DNA from: Treponema sp.
GTDB lineage: Bacteria; Spirochaetota; Spirochaetia; Treponematales; Breznakiellaceae
Assembly: GCA_031265825.1 (NCBI GenBank)
Contig: JAISCD010000095.1
Span: forward strand, 1 to 34,753
Direction of reading: 5' to 3'
DNA: 34,753 nucleotides
The translations under genes and the position numbers were made by a program. The notes below the pieces were generated by a model. It ran no database searches and was not told the DNA's origin. It saw only the letters and a program-made list of their open reading frames with translations. Below, piece after piece: positions 1-8,965 of this stretch; position 1 is the first letter of the stretch, and each line of letters begins with the position of its first letter.

Positions 1-130
1 AGAAAGGCATGAGGCGCCGCCGGTGACAGACACCGCGCCCGCGTCCGCTACGCCTTCGGTGTCAGACAGCGTCCGCTCGCCGCCGTTTACTTGTCATATG
101 ACTGACACCGGCAACAGGCGGGGGCCTGGA
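1..130. repeat. Three degenerate GTGTCTGACAC palindromes
   Basis: The stretch ahead of the first gene holds GTGACAGACACC (23-34), GGTGTCAGACAGC (59-71) and ATGACTGACACC (108-119). They are variants of the odd palindrome GTGTC-A/T-GACAC that recurs in almost every intergenic gap of this window and builds the array at 20817-22868. I see no gene in positions 1-171. Confidence 0.6.
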
Positions 131-171
131 GCCGTTTTTTCATAACAGACCGCGTGGGCGGTATTATTTCC

Positions 172-200
172 TAGACAAAAGAGGCAAATTACAGTATATT
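172..200 (+). promoter_or_regulatory. Candidate sigma-70-type promoter of wbaP
   Basis: TAGACA (172-177), a 17-bp spacer and TATATT (195-200) form a good sigma-70-type match. Transcription would begin about 7 nt later, at or next to the ATG at 208, and there is no Shine-Dalgarno sequence at a usable distance. The mRNA may therefore be leaderless. This rests on sequence inspection only. Confidence 0.45.
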
Positions 201-207
201 ACAAGTT

Positions 208-1650
208 ATGTCATTGACCGAGTTTGAGGTTTGGTACCGCACACGATACCGCAGAACAAGTTCCGCGCTGACGACCGCGTCCTTCATCATCGCGGACCTC
301 ATAGGCGTTATGCTCTCCTTCGGTGCGGGATTCTTCCTCGTGAATGCGTATGATATAAACCTAATAACGTTCAAAGCCTTCGTTACTTACTGGCCCTACT
401 TGCCTGTCTTCATCTTGTTTTTCCAATCAAACGGTCTCTACCCGGGCGTCGCGCTTGCACCCGCAGAGGAATTGCGGCATTTCACCATCAGCTCCTTCCT
501 CGCCCACGGCTTTATCATCATGTCCCGCTATATAGAAGATAAGGAATGGGACCCCATATCCATCGCGCTTATCATTAGCTTCTTGCTCTCCCCATTCATC
601 TTACTCATCTTCCGAGACCTCATGCGCCTCGTCCTAGATAAAACCAAGCTGGGCGGCATACCAGCCGTCGTCTTCGGGAGCGGCGCAGTCGGCAAGCTCG
701 TCGTAGATCAACTTCTCAAAAACCGCAAGACCGGTTATATCCCGGTTCTCATCCTCAATGACGAGAAGACAGCCATAGATGATTATCGGGGCGTGCCAAT
801 CATTCACGACATTCACATCGCGCCCAAAATCGTCAGGCGGTTTAATATAAAAAATGCTATCATCGCCATGCAGGACGCAAATGAGGACGACCTAAAACGC
901 CTCTTGAACGATGCCGTGTCCGTATTTCGCTACAGCGTGATCATCCCGAATTTCTTCAACGTTACTAATATCTGGATGTCGGTGCGCGACTTTAACGGGG
1001 TACTCGGTTTCGTTACCAGCCACCGCTTGCGGATGTTTTGGAATTGGGGTGTTAAAAGATTCATGGACTTGACACTTGTTCTTATCGGCGGCACATTACT
1101 CCTGCCTTTCTTGCTCATCATCGGGTTGTTGGTGAAGGCGACTTCACGGGGGCCGATCTTGTATGGACATACACGTCTCGGTCTCAATGGCAAGAAGTTC
1201 AAGGCGTATAAGTTCCGCTCCATGGTTATAGATTCGGACGAACAGTTGAAGAGATTGCTCGATTCTGACCCGCGTATCCGCGAGGAATGGGATGCGTCTC
1301 ATAAGTTAAAGGACGATCCGCGCATTACAAGATTGGGGAGGATTCTTCGCAAGTTGAGTTTCGACGAATTCCCCCAGCTTCTCAATGTGATAAAAGGGGA
1401 GATGAGCTTGGTGGGACCTCGCCCTATCGTGGACGGCGAGGTGGAGAAGTACGGAGAAGATTTTAAGCGAATCTTCTCGGTGAAGCCGGGGATTACCGGT
1501 CTATGGCAGGTTTCGGGTCGGTCCGATGCTGATTATGCGGCGCGGGTCTCTTTCGACTCTTATTATTTGCAGAGTTGGTCGATTTGGCTAGATTTATGGG
1601 TGCTCTACCGGACTGTGGGCGTCGTGATTAAGGGTAAGGGCGCATATTAG
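208..1650 (+). CDS. wbaP: Undecaprenyl-phosphate sugar phosphotransferase (WbaP-type)
   Basis: This membrane enzyme (480 aa) would transfer a sugar-1-phosphate from a nucleotide sugar to undecaprenyl phosphate, the first step of a surface glycan. Residues 1-135 carry about four hydrophobic segments. A Rossmann-like CoA_binding_3-type region follows (about 145-245), then a membrane segment near 288-310 and the bacterial sugar transferase domain (about 283-478). The hallmarks are KFRSM, the acidic pair D386-E387 in SFDEFPQ, VGPRP and [11 protein letters not shown]. The length and the five-helix layout are normal for WbaP/WcaJ proteins; the sugar (Gal or Glc) cannot be told. The next gene follows after 8 bp, so the two are probably co-transcribed. 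UppP, encoded at the far end of the window, acts on the same lipid carrier. Confidence 0.9.
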   Translation: MSLTEFEVWYRTRYRRTSSALTTASFIIADLIGVMLSFGAGFFLVNAYDINLITFKAFVTYWPYLPVFILFFQSNGLYPGVALAPAEELRHFTISSFLAHGFIIMSRYIEDKEWDPISIALIISFLLSPFILLIFRDLMRLVLDKTKLGGIPAVVFGSGAVGKLVVDQLLKNRKTGYIPVLILNDEKTAIDDYRGVPIIHDIHIAPKIVRRFNIKNAIIAMQDANEDDLKRLLNDAVSVFRYSVIIPNFFNVTNIWMSVRDFNGVLGFVTSHRLRMFWNWGVKRFMDLTLVLIGGTLLLPFLLIIGLLVKATSRGPILYGHTRLGLNGKKFKAYKFRSMVIDSDEQLKRLLDSDPRIREEWDASHKLKDDPRITRLGRILRKLSFDEFPQLLNVIKGEMSLVGPRPIVDGEVEKYGEDFKRIFSVKPGITGLWQVSGRSDADYAARVSFDSYYLQSWSIWLDLWVLYRTVGVVIKGKGAY

Positions 1651-1658
1651 GAGGTATT

Positions 1659-2417
1659 ATGAAAAAACTATTCTTGGTGTTGTGCGCCGTCTATTCGGCG
1701 GGCGTGGTTTTTGGTCAGACACGAGCGTTGTCTGATGTATTTCCATTTTTGGACGCGAGGCAAAAGACCGCAGTCTTCTCAAAAGAGGGGATCGCTTTAT
1801 CTAGTAAAGAAGGGAAGCTGTCTTTGCACCCGGTTTCCGCGGGTTTAAATATGACGGAGGGTATTCAGAAGCGGAATTTTCCTTATGTAACAGAGTATCT
1901 TGTGGTCCTACCTTTTCAAAATGTGCGTCTTCTGGACGTCTATAACGCGCTTAGTCAGATTCGGGGGTTGAAGGGGCGGCTGTATAACTCGGCTACTAAA
2001 GGGCAGGCAGTTCCGCTCTTCGAGGATGCTACTCGTATAATGAGCGATAGGAAGACGACGCCTATTCCTGATCCCGCTCGTGCGGCGGTTGTACCCCAGT
2101 CGGAGACGATCTTCCTTAGGTTGCGGGACGCTAACTTCGGCAATACGTATTATCGCGCGGATATTGTTACGACTTCGCGTTCTATCTTGTGTACGTTGAC
2201 TAACATTAGGAGTTTCAACTTCTTCTTCGTGCCGGTCATCAAAGAAAACAACTTTTCCGCCCAGCTCTACGTCGAGCCGGTGAAGGAGGGGGTTCTGATT
2301 TATAGCATCGCGGGCACGAATGTGTCAGATTTTGTCGCGAGATACGTGGATATGAATTCCGCTATCAAGAAGCGGCTGGATGTGCTGAATGTCTGGATCG
2401 TCGACGGCATTAAATAA
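1659..2417 (+). CDS. Secreted protein of unknown function
   Basis: This 252-aa protein begins with a clear Sec signal peptide (MKK, hydrophobic core, likely cleavage near VVFG-Q at residues 16-20). The start is fixed by a perfect GGAGG 5 nt upstream. The mature part is mixed alpha/beta with no motif I recognise; it has no lipobox cysteine and no membrane segment, so it is probably periplasmic. It starts 8 bp after wbaP and is probably co-expressed, which hints at an envelope role, but the pairing alone does not define function. Confidence 0.75.
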   Translation: MKKLFLVLCAVYSAGVVFGQTRALSDVFPFLDARQKTAVFSKEGIALSSKEGKLSLHPVSAGLNMTEGIQKRNFPYVTEYLVVLPFQNVRLLDVYNALSQIRGLKGRLYNSATKGQAVPLFEDATRIMSDRKTTPIPDPARAAVVPQSETIFLRLRDANFGNTYYRADIVTTSRSILCTLTNIRSFNFFFVPVIKENNFSAQLYVEPVKEGVLIYSIAGTNVSDFVARYVDMNSAIKKRLDVLNVWIVDGIK

Positions 2418-2440
2418 CTTCGCGGATTATATGGAGGCTA

Positions 2441-2590
2441 ATGTTGAACTTTAGAGGTATAATAATAATCAAGCAAGAAGAAGAATGGTTTGTCGCAACT
2501 TGTCTTGAAAACGATATAGCCTCACAGGGAAAAACAATAAATGAGGCTGTTGCAAATTTAAAAGAAGCAATAGCATTTTATTATGAATAA
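2441..2590 (+). CDS. Small HicB-like (UPF0150-type) protein
   Basis: This 49-aa reading frame has GGAGG 4 nt before its ATG. The sequence EEEWFVATCLENDIASQGKT, followed by NEAVANLKEAIAFYYE, matches the core of HicB-like antitoxin domains: a beta strand ending in aromatic-V-A, then SQGxTxxEAxxNLxEAI. The family normally runs about 65-75 aa; this one stops right after the helix, where the methyltransferase gene begins (8-nt overlap, ATG at 2583). No HicA-like toxin lies on either side, so it is an orphan antitoxin-like domain or a relic. It is AT-rich like the methyltransferase, which suggests the two arrived together. Confidence 0.65.
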   Translation: MLNFRGIIIIKQEEEWFVATCLENDIASQGKTINEAVANLKEAIAFYYE

Positions 2591-3590
2591 AATATTTTGC
2601 GCGGATTGCAGGGATTTTCTTGGCGGCGTTCCGTCTGAGTCGGTAGATTTGGTAATAACTAGTCCGCCGTATTTTCAGCAGAGAGAATACGGCGGTGGCG
2701 GCATTGGAAACGAGGAATATATTGACGACTACATAGAAAATATAATGGCGATCTTTCGCCAATGCGTCCGCGTTGTAAAAACAACCGGCGCTGTAGTGTT
2801 TAACATCGGCGATAAATACATTAACGGTAATTTAATATTAGCCCCCTACCGCTTTGCGCTCTGTGTTCAAAAAGAACAATTAGCAAAACTTATCAATGAA
2901 GTAACATGGGTAAAGATAAACCCCACTCCCAAGCAAGACACTAAAAAACTTATTCCCGCAACCGAGCCTTTTTTTATCTTTGTTAAATCAAGCGACTATT
3001 ATTTCAATAAGGACGCTTTCCTTGAGTATAAGGATGTGTTATTTAACGGCAAAAGAAAAAACGCAGGCAACGATGTGGGAAAGAAGTATTATGAATTGAT
3101 TGAAAACTCCGATTTATCGGACAAACAGAAGGAAACAGCGCGTAACGAATTGCAGGATGCAATAAACGAAGTAAAACAGGGAAAGCTTCATAGTTTTAGA
3201 ATGAAAATAAAAGGCGTACACGCTCTTCCGTATGGTGGGCAAGGCGGCGGACGCTTGCTGCAAATTGAGACAAAAGGATTTACCATCATAAAACTTTATG
3301 GTCATTCTATGCGGAGAGATGTTATTGAATCGACCGTAGAAACCATAAAAGGCAATATTCATCCAGCCGTATACCCTGAATTCATCGTTCAGGAATTGAT
3401 AAAACTGCTCTCGAAGGAAGGGGATGTAGTGCTTGACCCGTTCTTGGGTTCAGGCACAACGGCGGTTGCCGCACAGCGCTTGAAGAGAAAGTATATTGGT
3501 ATTGAAATTAAACGCGAGTATGCGGACTACGCTGAAGAACGCCTGAGTAAACAACAGAAAAAATCACGGAACGATATGTTTGAGATATAA
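2583..3590 (+). CDS. DNA methyltransferase, N6-adenine/N4-cytosine (beta-type)
   Basis: This 335-aa SAM-dependent DNA methylase has catalytic motif IV TSPPY at residues 26-30 and SAM-binding motif I DPFLGSGTT at residues 285-293. Motif IV preceding motif I is the order of the beta class. TSPPY (rather than DPPY) leans towards N4-cytosine, but this does not decide the base. The middle holds a lysine-rich target-recognition region. No restriction endonuclease is encoded beside it, so it is probably an orphan methylase. The ATG lies inside the end of the HicB-like gene and has only a weak ribosome site, suggesting translational coupling. Base composition is clearly lower in GC than the flanking wbaP and pepF, a sign of transfer. 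Confidence 0.88.
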   Translation: MNKIFCADCRDFLGGVPSESVDLVITSPPYFQQREYGGGGIGNEEYIDDYIENIMAIFRQCVRVVKTTGAVVFNIGDKYINGNLILAPYRFALCVQKEQLAKLINEVTWVKINPTPKQDTKKLIPATEPFFIFVKSSDYYFNKDAFLEYKDVLFNGKRKNAGNDVGKKYYELIENSDLSDKQKETARNELQDAINEVKQGKLHSFRMKIKGVHALPYGGQGGGRLLQIETKGFTIIKLYGHSMRRDVIESTVETIKGNIHPAVYPEFIVQELIKLLSKEGDVVLDPFLGSGTTAVAAQRLKRKYIGIEIKREYADYAEERLSKQQKKSRNDMFEI

Positions 3591-3626
3591 CGCTAAAAAT
3601 ACTACACATAACAGGAGGATTAAATT

Positions 3627-5444
3627 ATGGAGAAAAATGACATGGCAAAGAAGATACCTGAGCGAGGGGAAATCGCTCATAAGGATTTGTGGGATTTATC
3701 CAAGCTTTTCCAAGACGACGAGGCATGGTATAAAGGGCTGACGGAGTATGCGGAAAAGGCGAAAAAGATTCCTGCTTTTCATGGCACCTTGGGACAGAGC
3801 GCCGAAAAATTGGCGGATTGGCTTGATTTTTCTAAAGAGTTTGGCGTTTTGGAGGAGCGGCTCGCTTATTACAGTGAACTGCGGCAGACTGAAGACGAAG
3901 GTGGAGCCGCGGCTCGTGCCATGAGCGGTCGGTTCTTGATCGAGGCGTCAAAGGCGCAGGCTTCGGGCGCTTGGTCTGTCCCTGAGATACAGGCTATTCC
4001 TGACGAGGCAATAGCGCGGTTTCTGAAACATCCTCGTTTGGGCGAATACGTCGTCTTCTTGAGAAAATTGCTCCGTTATAAGCCGTATATCTTGGGTGAA
4101 AAGGAGGAGCGCCTGCTTGCTATGAAGAGCGAGAGTGAAACTGTTTCGCGCACGGCGTTCTCGGTTCTTACCAATGTGGATATTGACTTTGGTTTTGTAG
4201 ATACGCCTGAGGGAGCGACGCCTTTGTCCCAGTCAACGTTCTCGGTTCTGATGGAAAACAAGGATAGGGACTTGCGCCGCCGCGCTTACGCCGCGTTTTA
4301 TCGACAGTTCGATGGGCATAAGAATACGCTTGCCGCTCTTTACGCGGGGCAGGTTAAGCAAAATGTGGTCAACGCGCGGATTCGGGGTTATTCATCCGCG
4401 CGCGCGGCTTCTCTTTTCGGCGACAATGTGGGGGGTGCGGTCTACGATAACCTTGTCGGTGTTATCGGGGATAATCTTGCGCCCTTGCATCGTTATTACG
4501 CTTTGCGCAAGAAGGCTCTCAAGTTGTCGGAACTACGTCATTACGACGTTTACGTGCCGATTGTGGATGCGCCGAAAGAGGGCAGGACGTGGGAACAAGC
4601 GGTTGATATGGTGTCAGAGGCGCTGGCTCCGCTTGGCGCGGAATACGTCGATGTTTTACGCGGAGGGCTTTTGGGGCGTTGGGCTGATCGCTATGAGAAC
4701 AAAGGCAAGCGGGCGGGCGCGTTCTCTGCGGGTAGTTACACAGGGGAGCCGTATATTCTAATGAACTACAAGGACGACTCTATCCGCGACATATTTACTA
4801 TGGCGCACGAGGGCGGTCATTCCATGCATTCGTTTTATTCGGCGAAAAGCAATCCGTTTATGTCTTATAATTACACTATTTTCGAGGCTGAGGTCGCTTC
4901 GACGTTTAATGAGGAGCTGCTTTTTCGTTATTTAAAAGATAATGCGGAGAAAACAGGCGACCACGCCTTACTTGTCTATATCGTGAATAAGCGGGTTGAC
5001 GATATTCTTGCCACGCTTTATCGGCAGACTATGTTTGCGGAGTTTGAGAAGCGGACGCACGAGTTGGAAGAGAGCGGCTCTCCGCTTACCTTGGATATCT
5101 TGCGCGCTGAATACCGCGGGCTTTTAGAGAAATACTTCGGCGGTGTGTGTGTGTTTGAATCAGAGAGCGACCTTGAAGGTTTGCGTATTCCGCATTTTTA
5201 CAATGCGTTCTACGTCTATAAGTATGCGACCGGTATTTCCGCGTCTCTGGCGCTTGCGGAGCGGGTGCTTAAAGGCGGCAAGGCGGAGAGGGACGATTAT
5301 TTTGCCTTCCTCGCTTCAGGCGGCTCGCGTTTTCCCATAGAAAGCTTGAAAGTCGCGGGCGTGGATATGTCTGTTCCTCATCCGGTTGAATCGGCTTGCG
5401 CGATCTTTAACAATCTAGTCGGTGAATTGGCGTCTTTGTTATAA
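3627..5444 (+). CDS. pepF: Oligoendopeptidase F (M3 family zinc peptidase)
   Basis: This is a cytoplasmic metallopeptidase of 605 aa that cleaves short peptides. The zinc site HEGGH lies at residues 394-398, and the third ligand is probably E422 in the FEAEVAST segment about 25 residues on, as in M3 peptidases. The N-terminal helical domain starts with KDLWDLSKLF, typical of PepF. Length is normal. The start has a strong AGGAGG 8-9 nt upstream; an in-frame ATG six codons later (MAKKIPERGE) is a weaker alternative. It stands alone: the gene before it is AT-rich foreign DNA and about 280 bp of repeats follow. Confidence 0.93.
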   Translation: MEKNDMAKKIPERGEIAHKDLWDLSKLFQDDEAWYKGLTEYAEKAKKIPAFHGTLGQSAEKLADWLDFSKEFGVLEERLAYYSELRQTEDEGGAAARAMSGRFLIEASKAQASGAWSVPEIQAIPDEAIARFLKHPRLGEYVVFLRKLLRYKPYILGEKEERLLAMKSESETVSRTAFSVLTNVDIDFGFVDTPEGATPLSQSTFSVLMENKDRDLRRRAYAAFYRQFDGHKNTLAALYAGQVKQNVVNARIRGYSSARAASLFGDNVGGAVYDNLVGVIGDNLAPLHRYYALRKKALKLSELRHYDVYVPIVDAPKEGRTWEQAVDMVSEALAPLGAEYVDVLRGGLLGRWADRYENKGKRAGAFSAGSYTGEPYILMNYKDDSIRDIFTMAHEGGHSMHSFYSAKSNPFMSYNYTIFEAEVASTFNEELLFRYLKDNAEKTGDHALLVYIVNKRVDDILATLYRQTMFAEFEKRTHELEESGSPLTLDILRAEYRGLLEKYFGGVCVFESESDLEGLRIPHFYNAFYVYKYATGISASLALAERVLKGGKAERDDYFAFLASGGSRFPIESLKVAGVDMSVPHPVESACAIFNNLVGELASLL

Positions 5445-5505
5445 CAGGCGAAGATTTCCCATAAAGCCGAAAAAATAAAAGAAGTACAGAAGTACAGAAG
5501 TATAA

Positions 5506-5608
5506 GAAGGGGGGCGCTATTTCCAAAACGGAGATGTTTATCGGCAACCTTTGTGTCGCGCCCCCCTCCGCTCCAGCCCGCCTGCGGCGGTCTTCCGCTA
5601 CCCCCCAA
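5506..5608. repeat. G6CGC dispersed element, copy A
   Basis: This is one of four copies of a 103-130 bp element (others at 16975-17086, 26069-26173 and 26587-26716). It runs from GGGGGGCGC through a TTTCC-AAAC block to the complementary GCGCCCCCC, then a second hairpin region ending GCGGTCTTCCGCTACCCCCC. Paired G6CGC/GCGC6 runs and end-to-end symmetry (GGGGGG at one end, CCCCCC at the other) suggest a non-coding MITE-like element. The lead-in at 5480-5503 holds short AGAAGTAC direct repeats. Confidence 0.65.
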
Positions 5609-5650
5609 TACAACTAAAGCATTACCACGAAGTCAATATCAGTCAAAGTC

Positions 5651-5730
5651 GGTGTCTGACACCAAGACGGCAATAACGTGTCTGACATTATTCTCTTAAC
5701 AGCGCCGCTATGGTCAGCAGGTGTCAGACA
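5651..5730. repeat. Three GTGTCTGACAC palindromes beside the GrpB-family gene
   Basis: GGTGTCTGACACC (5651-5663, a perfect odd palindrome), GTGTCTGACAT (5678-5688) and GTGTCAGACA (5721-5730) lie within 80 bp. The last overlaps the 3' end of the GrpB-family gene: read on the minus strand, its GTCTGA supplies the TGA stop codon at 5724-5726. Confidence 0.75.
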
Positions 5731-6293
5731 TCAAGGCTATTTTGCCCTGCCCTACGGTTCTTCTTCCATTCTTTTGCTTTTTCAAATGTATTTAACAAAT
5801 ATTCTTCTTTGTTTTTAGTATATTTTTCTCTATTATCTTTGTTCTTTTCCATTAGTTCTATTTTCAGTTCTTCATATTTTTTCGCTTCTTCATGGTAATT
5901 ATTCAAATAGTCTCTAAAATCAAGTTGATTATTCCATTCTACATTATCATATTTTACAACATGAATATGATGGGTTCTCGTGTCTTTCTCGAAGTCTCCA
6001 ATTACAAATAATTTATATTCATCCATGTCATTATTCGGACGATGTATTATGCCATTGTCATTTAATTCATACATAATATCTTCCAACAAGTTGAAATCAT
6101 TGATTCCTACAACAATATCTATTATAGGTTTTGCTTTAATTGTTTTAATTGCCGTACTTCCAATATGTTGAATATCAATAGCGTTATCACCAAAAATACT
6201 TTTTAATAATTTTATTATTTCACAGGCATTTTCTTCCCATAATACGTCATGATCATATAATTCAACCACACCTCGTTTTAAACCCAATTTCAT
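5724..6293 (-). CDS. GrpB/UPF0157 family nucleotidyltransferase-fold protein
   Basis: This 189-aa protein belongs to the GrpB (UPF0157) family. The diagnostic stretch is IQHIGSTAIK (residues 41-50) followed by AKPIIDIVV (54-62), the helix-strand motif of the nucleotidyltransferase superfamily. The substrate is not known for most members. The C-terminal third is lysine- and glutamate-rich and helical. A purine-rich GAGATGG precedes the ATG. The gene is strikingly AT-rich against its neighbours, so it is probably a recent acquisition. Its last codons run into a GTGTCTGAC palindrome, so the final residues (SLDV) and the stop may be repeat-derived. Confidence 0.85.
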   Translation of the reverse strand: MKLGLKRGVVELYDHDVLWEENACEIIKLLKSIFGDNAIDIQHIGSTAIKTIKAKPIIDIVVGINDFNLLEDIMYELNDNGIIHRPNNDMDEYKLFVIGDFEKDTRTHHIHVVKYDNVEWNNQLDFRDYLNNYHEEAKKYEELKIELMEKNKDNREKYTKNKEEYLLNTFEKAKEWKKNRRAGQNSLDV

Positions 6294-6359
6294 ATTTCCA
6301 TCTCTTATTTATTTAAGATACGTATCAATCACACCATTCGGGAGTCAACGGCTTCGTCA

Positions 6360-6424
6360 GGTGCCAGACACACCCGCCGGGAACAATGCCCTGTATGAAG
6401 TATTTAAACACCCTTCGGATGCGC
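6360..6424. repeat. Degenerate palindrome plus hairpin-tail repeat fragment
   Basis: GGTGCCAGACACAC (6360-6373) is a decayed GTGTCAGACAC palindrome. TGAAGTATTTAAACACCCTT plus CGG (6395-6417) is a partial copy of the hairpin-tail repeat seen at 16891, 17236, 25868, 26751 and 29157. It overlaps the end of the trmJ-like gene and provides that gene's stop codon. Confidence 0.7.
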
Positions 6425-7129
6425 CTGCGCTAACCTTGAACTTTTGGCGAAAATGTCCACCAAATAGCTACCTTCTTTTATGGAAAGCCCCGCACGTGAA
6501 ATCACATCGCGGAAGAATTTCTCCTGATACGCCCTGTCCCTCTGTTTATAGAAGCCGAGTAAGGCAAGAGCATCGGTTATTGAGGCGGCGGCGGCGGTAA
6601 TTTTTGACATATCCATAGGCGTCCATTCACCCGGAACCGGTCTACAGGCGCCCAGAGAACGGAACAATTCGTAGGCGAAGATTTGAACCGCATGGGAGAG
6701 ATTAAGCGAGGGGAACTCTTCGGCAGTGGGGATGTGGGAAGAGAGACCGCAGAGGGCAAGCTCCTCATCTTCAAGCCCGGTACGTTCATTCCCGAAGACA
6801 AACGCGGCTGTACCACCACGGTTTTGAACGAAACAAGCGGCTTCTTCGGGAAGCATGGAAAGCCCTCGCTTATGCCCGCGCCGCCGCGTTACGCCGATGA
6901 CCACGCCGCAGTCTGCGAGTGCGGGCGCGAGTTCGTCAAAATTATCCGCCGCGTCCCACACGTCAGTAGCGTGAACAGCGCGGGCGCGGATAACCGCATC
7001 GTCCAACACACACGGTTTGACCAGACGAAGCCGTGATAGCCCGCAGTTCTTCATTGCGCGGCACACTGCCCCGACATTGCCAGACTCTTCAGGACGAACT
7101 AAAACAATAATGACGTCAGATAGATTCAT
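6404..7129 (-). CDS. trmJ: tRNA/rRNA 2'-O-methyltransferase, TrmJ type (SPOUT)
   Basis: This 241-aa SPOUT-class enzyme probably methylates the ribose of a tRNA anticodon-loop residue with SAM, acting as a dimer in the cytosol. Three SpoU motifs are intact: PEESGNVGAVCRAMKN (13-28), FVFGNERTGL (110-119) and PSLNLSHAV (140-148), which form the trefoil-knot SAM site. The TrmJ C-terminal extension is present and length is normal. The last residues, AHPKGV-stop, are encoded by the hairpin-tail repeat (CACCCTTCGG on the plus strand), so the native C-terminus was probably replaced. No Shine-Dalgarno is evident before the ATG. It may instead be a related 23S rRNA methylase. Confidence 0.87.
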   Translation of the reverse strand: MNLSDVIIVLVRPEESGNVGAVCRAMKNCGLSRLRLVKPCVLDDAVIRARAVHATDVWDAADNFDELAPALADCGVVIGVTRRRGHKRGLSMLPEEAACFVQNRGGTAAFVFGNERTGLEDEELALCGLSSHIPTAEEFPSLNLSHAVQIFAYELFRSLGACRPVPGEWTPMDMSKITAAAASITDALALLGFYKQRDRAYQEKFFRDVISRAGLSIKEGSYLVDIFAKSSRLAQAHPKGV

Positions 7130-7195
7130 TGGTAAAAATGGAGTGATTGATGTGATGAACGATGTTTACTAACGACACCGAGCCTCAACCCTCTA

Positions 7196-8092
7196 TTACT
7201 CCCACAGGCTTGTCGGGTAAATGCCATCCCGCGTTAATTCGGCGATGCGTTGGACAGCCGTAGCTCGATCTTCCTTGTAAGTAACGCCGAACCATGAGGT
7301 TGACGTTTCCAAGACCCTCACGTCGAGCGTACCTGTTCGGATAAGGTGATCCACAAACGAAGGGATATAACACTCGCTCTTGGGATTTTCCCCTTGTTCC
7401 GTGAGGAAATCGTCAAAATACCGCTTCAGTTCAGGCAGAACGCTCGGCTGAAACCCCCAGAAATTCATGGATACCGGCGTATCCGCGGGCAATTCTCGTT
7501 TGACTCCATCCACGGTGTAGAGAATCTTCCCATCTTCAGCCGCGATGTCCTTCAACTCGTCAACGGACGTTAGGTAGCCGTCTTTGACCCCGCATACGCC
7601 TCGCGTAACGCTCCCCTGGGGGCTTAAGGTTTGGTCAAGCCTATAAGGAACGATGGCGCCTTCTTTCGCGGCGTTTGACAGGAATCTTCCCAAGACGACA
7701 TACGCTTCTTTTCCGTAGAAGTCGTCAGAATTGATAACCGCGAAAGGCGCGTCCAGCAAACCCTCCGCGCAGAGAAGGGCGTGCGCGGTTCCCCAAGGCT
7801 TGGCTCTATCTTTTACCACAGCCGCCATGCCTGAGGGAATACGGCTGTCCAATTCCTGATACGCTATCTCGTATGGGAAAGAATCCTTGAAACGATCAAG
7901 CGCCGTCGCTTGAAAGTCCTTTTCAATGTCCCGCCTTATTATAAAGACGACCTTGCCAAAACCTGCTCTGAGAGCGTCGAATACGGAATAATCCAACAAT
8001 ACTTCGCCGTTCTCACCAAGTCTATCCATTTGTTTAAGACCACCATAGCGGCTTCCCATGCCTGCCGCCAGCACTACCAAGATTGGTTTCAT
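7196..8092 (-). CDS. Sugar-phosphate nucleotidyltransferase family protein
   Basis: This 298-aa enzyme would couple a nucleoside triphosphate to a sugar-1-phosphate for glycan synthesis. The signature LAAGMGSRYGGLKQMD (residues 8-23) carries the phosphate-binding GxGxR and Lys20. NSDDFYG further on is the metal-binding acidic pair. The closest characterised relatives are glucose-1-phosphate nucleotidyltransferases, but the sugar cannot be named. I chose ATG at 8092 because AAAAGGAG lies 5 nt upstream; an in-frame GTG two codons earlier overlaps that spacing. A strong promoter lies directly upstream (8120-8148). Copies of this gene's 5' end occur at 8966-8984 and 10421-10440. Confidence 0.82.
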   Translation of the reverse strand: MKPILVVLAAGMGSRYGGLKQMDRLGENGEVLLDYSVFDALRAGFGKVVFIIRRDIEKDFQATALDRFKDSFPYEIAYQELDSRIPSGMAAVVKDRAKPWGTAHALLCAEGLLDAPFAVINSDDFYGKEAYVVLGRFLSNAAKEGAIVPYRLDQTLSPQGSVTRGVCGVKDGYLTSVDELKDIAAEDGKILYTVDGVKRELPADTPVSMNFWGFQPSVLPELKRYFDDFLTEQGENPKSECYIPSFVDHLIRTGTLDVRVLETSTSWFGVTYKEDRATAVQRIAELTRDGIYPTSLWE

Positions 8093-8119
8093 GTCCACTC
8101 CTTTTCAAAAAGCGATTAG

Positions 8120-8148
8120 ATTCTATAGTATATAAGCCGCCTTGTCAA
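8120..8148 (-). promoter_or_regulatory. Strong sigma-70-type promoter of the nucleotidyltransferase
   Basis: Read on the minus strand: TTGACA (8148-8143), a 17-bp spacer and TAGAAT (8125-8120). The predicted start near 8113 gives a leader of about 20 nt with AAAAGGAG. A copy of the same block lies 882 bp away at 9002-9030, ahead of the first paralogous barrel gene. Confidence 0.7.
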
Positions 8149-8236
8149 GAATAAAGCACGAAACGGCTTAGTTTACGCCTGTTACACCATGCGCGATGGA
8201 CGATCACGCGGTATCAATCGTTAGACAGGCGGGGTT

Positions 8237-8845
8237 CTATTTGAATGCGACTTTAAAGAACAGGGCATACGATAGACTTGTGTCGTTTTCGATTATATTC
8301 ATCGTCAACGCGCCTCCTAAAAGCGCGGTGAAACCCGTCATAGTCGTGTCAAAATCACAAGCGGCGGAAAGCTTGCCGCTAAAGCCCACGTCTGAATTCT
8401 CTGTAATGTATTGATTGTTTTGATCATACAATATACTCATTTGGCTTAACCCTAAATCAAGCCCAAGTTGTAAGTACTTTTTACTTGGCAGGGGGTAATA
8501 CCGTGCGCCAATACCGTACGTCTCAATAGCAATCATTGGAATCATGTTGTTTTGCGTGTCAACATAAATATCGCCAATGCCAGATATTGTTCCGACAAGG
8601 TACAAATCCTGCATTAAAGCCCACCCGATTGTTAAAAACTGAAAGTCAGCAGTTACACGTGTATCCGTGGTTTCCTTAAAGTGGTCTGTTATCGCCTTCG
8701 TATCGCCATTAAAATAACTAGCGCCGCCAAAACCAAGACCAACGTCCATGTAAAACCCTCTTCTCCTCTCTTCTCGCTCTTGCGCGAATACAAGAGAAGA
8801 AGAACCCAAAACCAAGATCAATCCAAACGAAAACAATCTTTTCAT
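8237..8845 (-). CDS. Outer-membrane beta-barrel protein, paralog 1
   Basis: This 202-aa protein has a signal peptide (MKRLF, hydrophobic core, SLVFAQ at residues 17-22). The mature part alternates aromatic and polar residues in amphipathic strands (GFYMDVGLGFGG, YGIGARYYPLPSKKYLQLGL) and ends in an aromatic-rich last strand, ALFFKVAFK. That is the pattern of an 8-strand outer-membrane barrel about 180 residues long. Function is unknown. It is very close to paralog 2, and more distant from 3 and 4. AAAGGAG precedes the ATG. Unlike the other copies it sits about 160 bp downstream of a duplicated nucleotidyltransferase promoter (9002-9030). Confidence 0.8.
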   Translation of the reverse strand: MKRLFSFGLILVLGSSSLVFAQEREERRRGFYMDVGLGFGGASYFNGDTKAITDHFKETTDTRVTADFQFLTIGWALMQDLYLVGTISGIGDIYVDTQNNMIPMIAIETYGIGARYYPLPSKKYLQLGLDLGLSQMSILYDQNNQYITENSDVGFSGKLSAACDFDTTMTGFTALLGGALTMNIIENDTSLSYALFFKVAFK

Positions 8846-8965
8846 AAAAACTCCTTTTCTACCTTTTATTTACCATGACACCAATATGCCCTCATCAAGA
8901 TTCAATCCTACTTAATAGTATTTACTTTTATAAATATATTTTTCGGATATTCTTTAGAAGAAATT

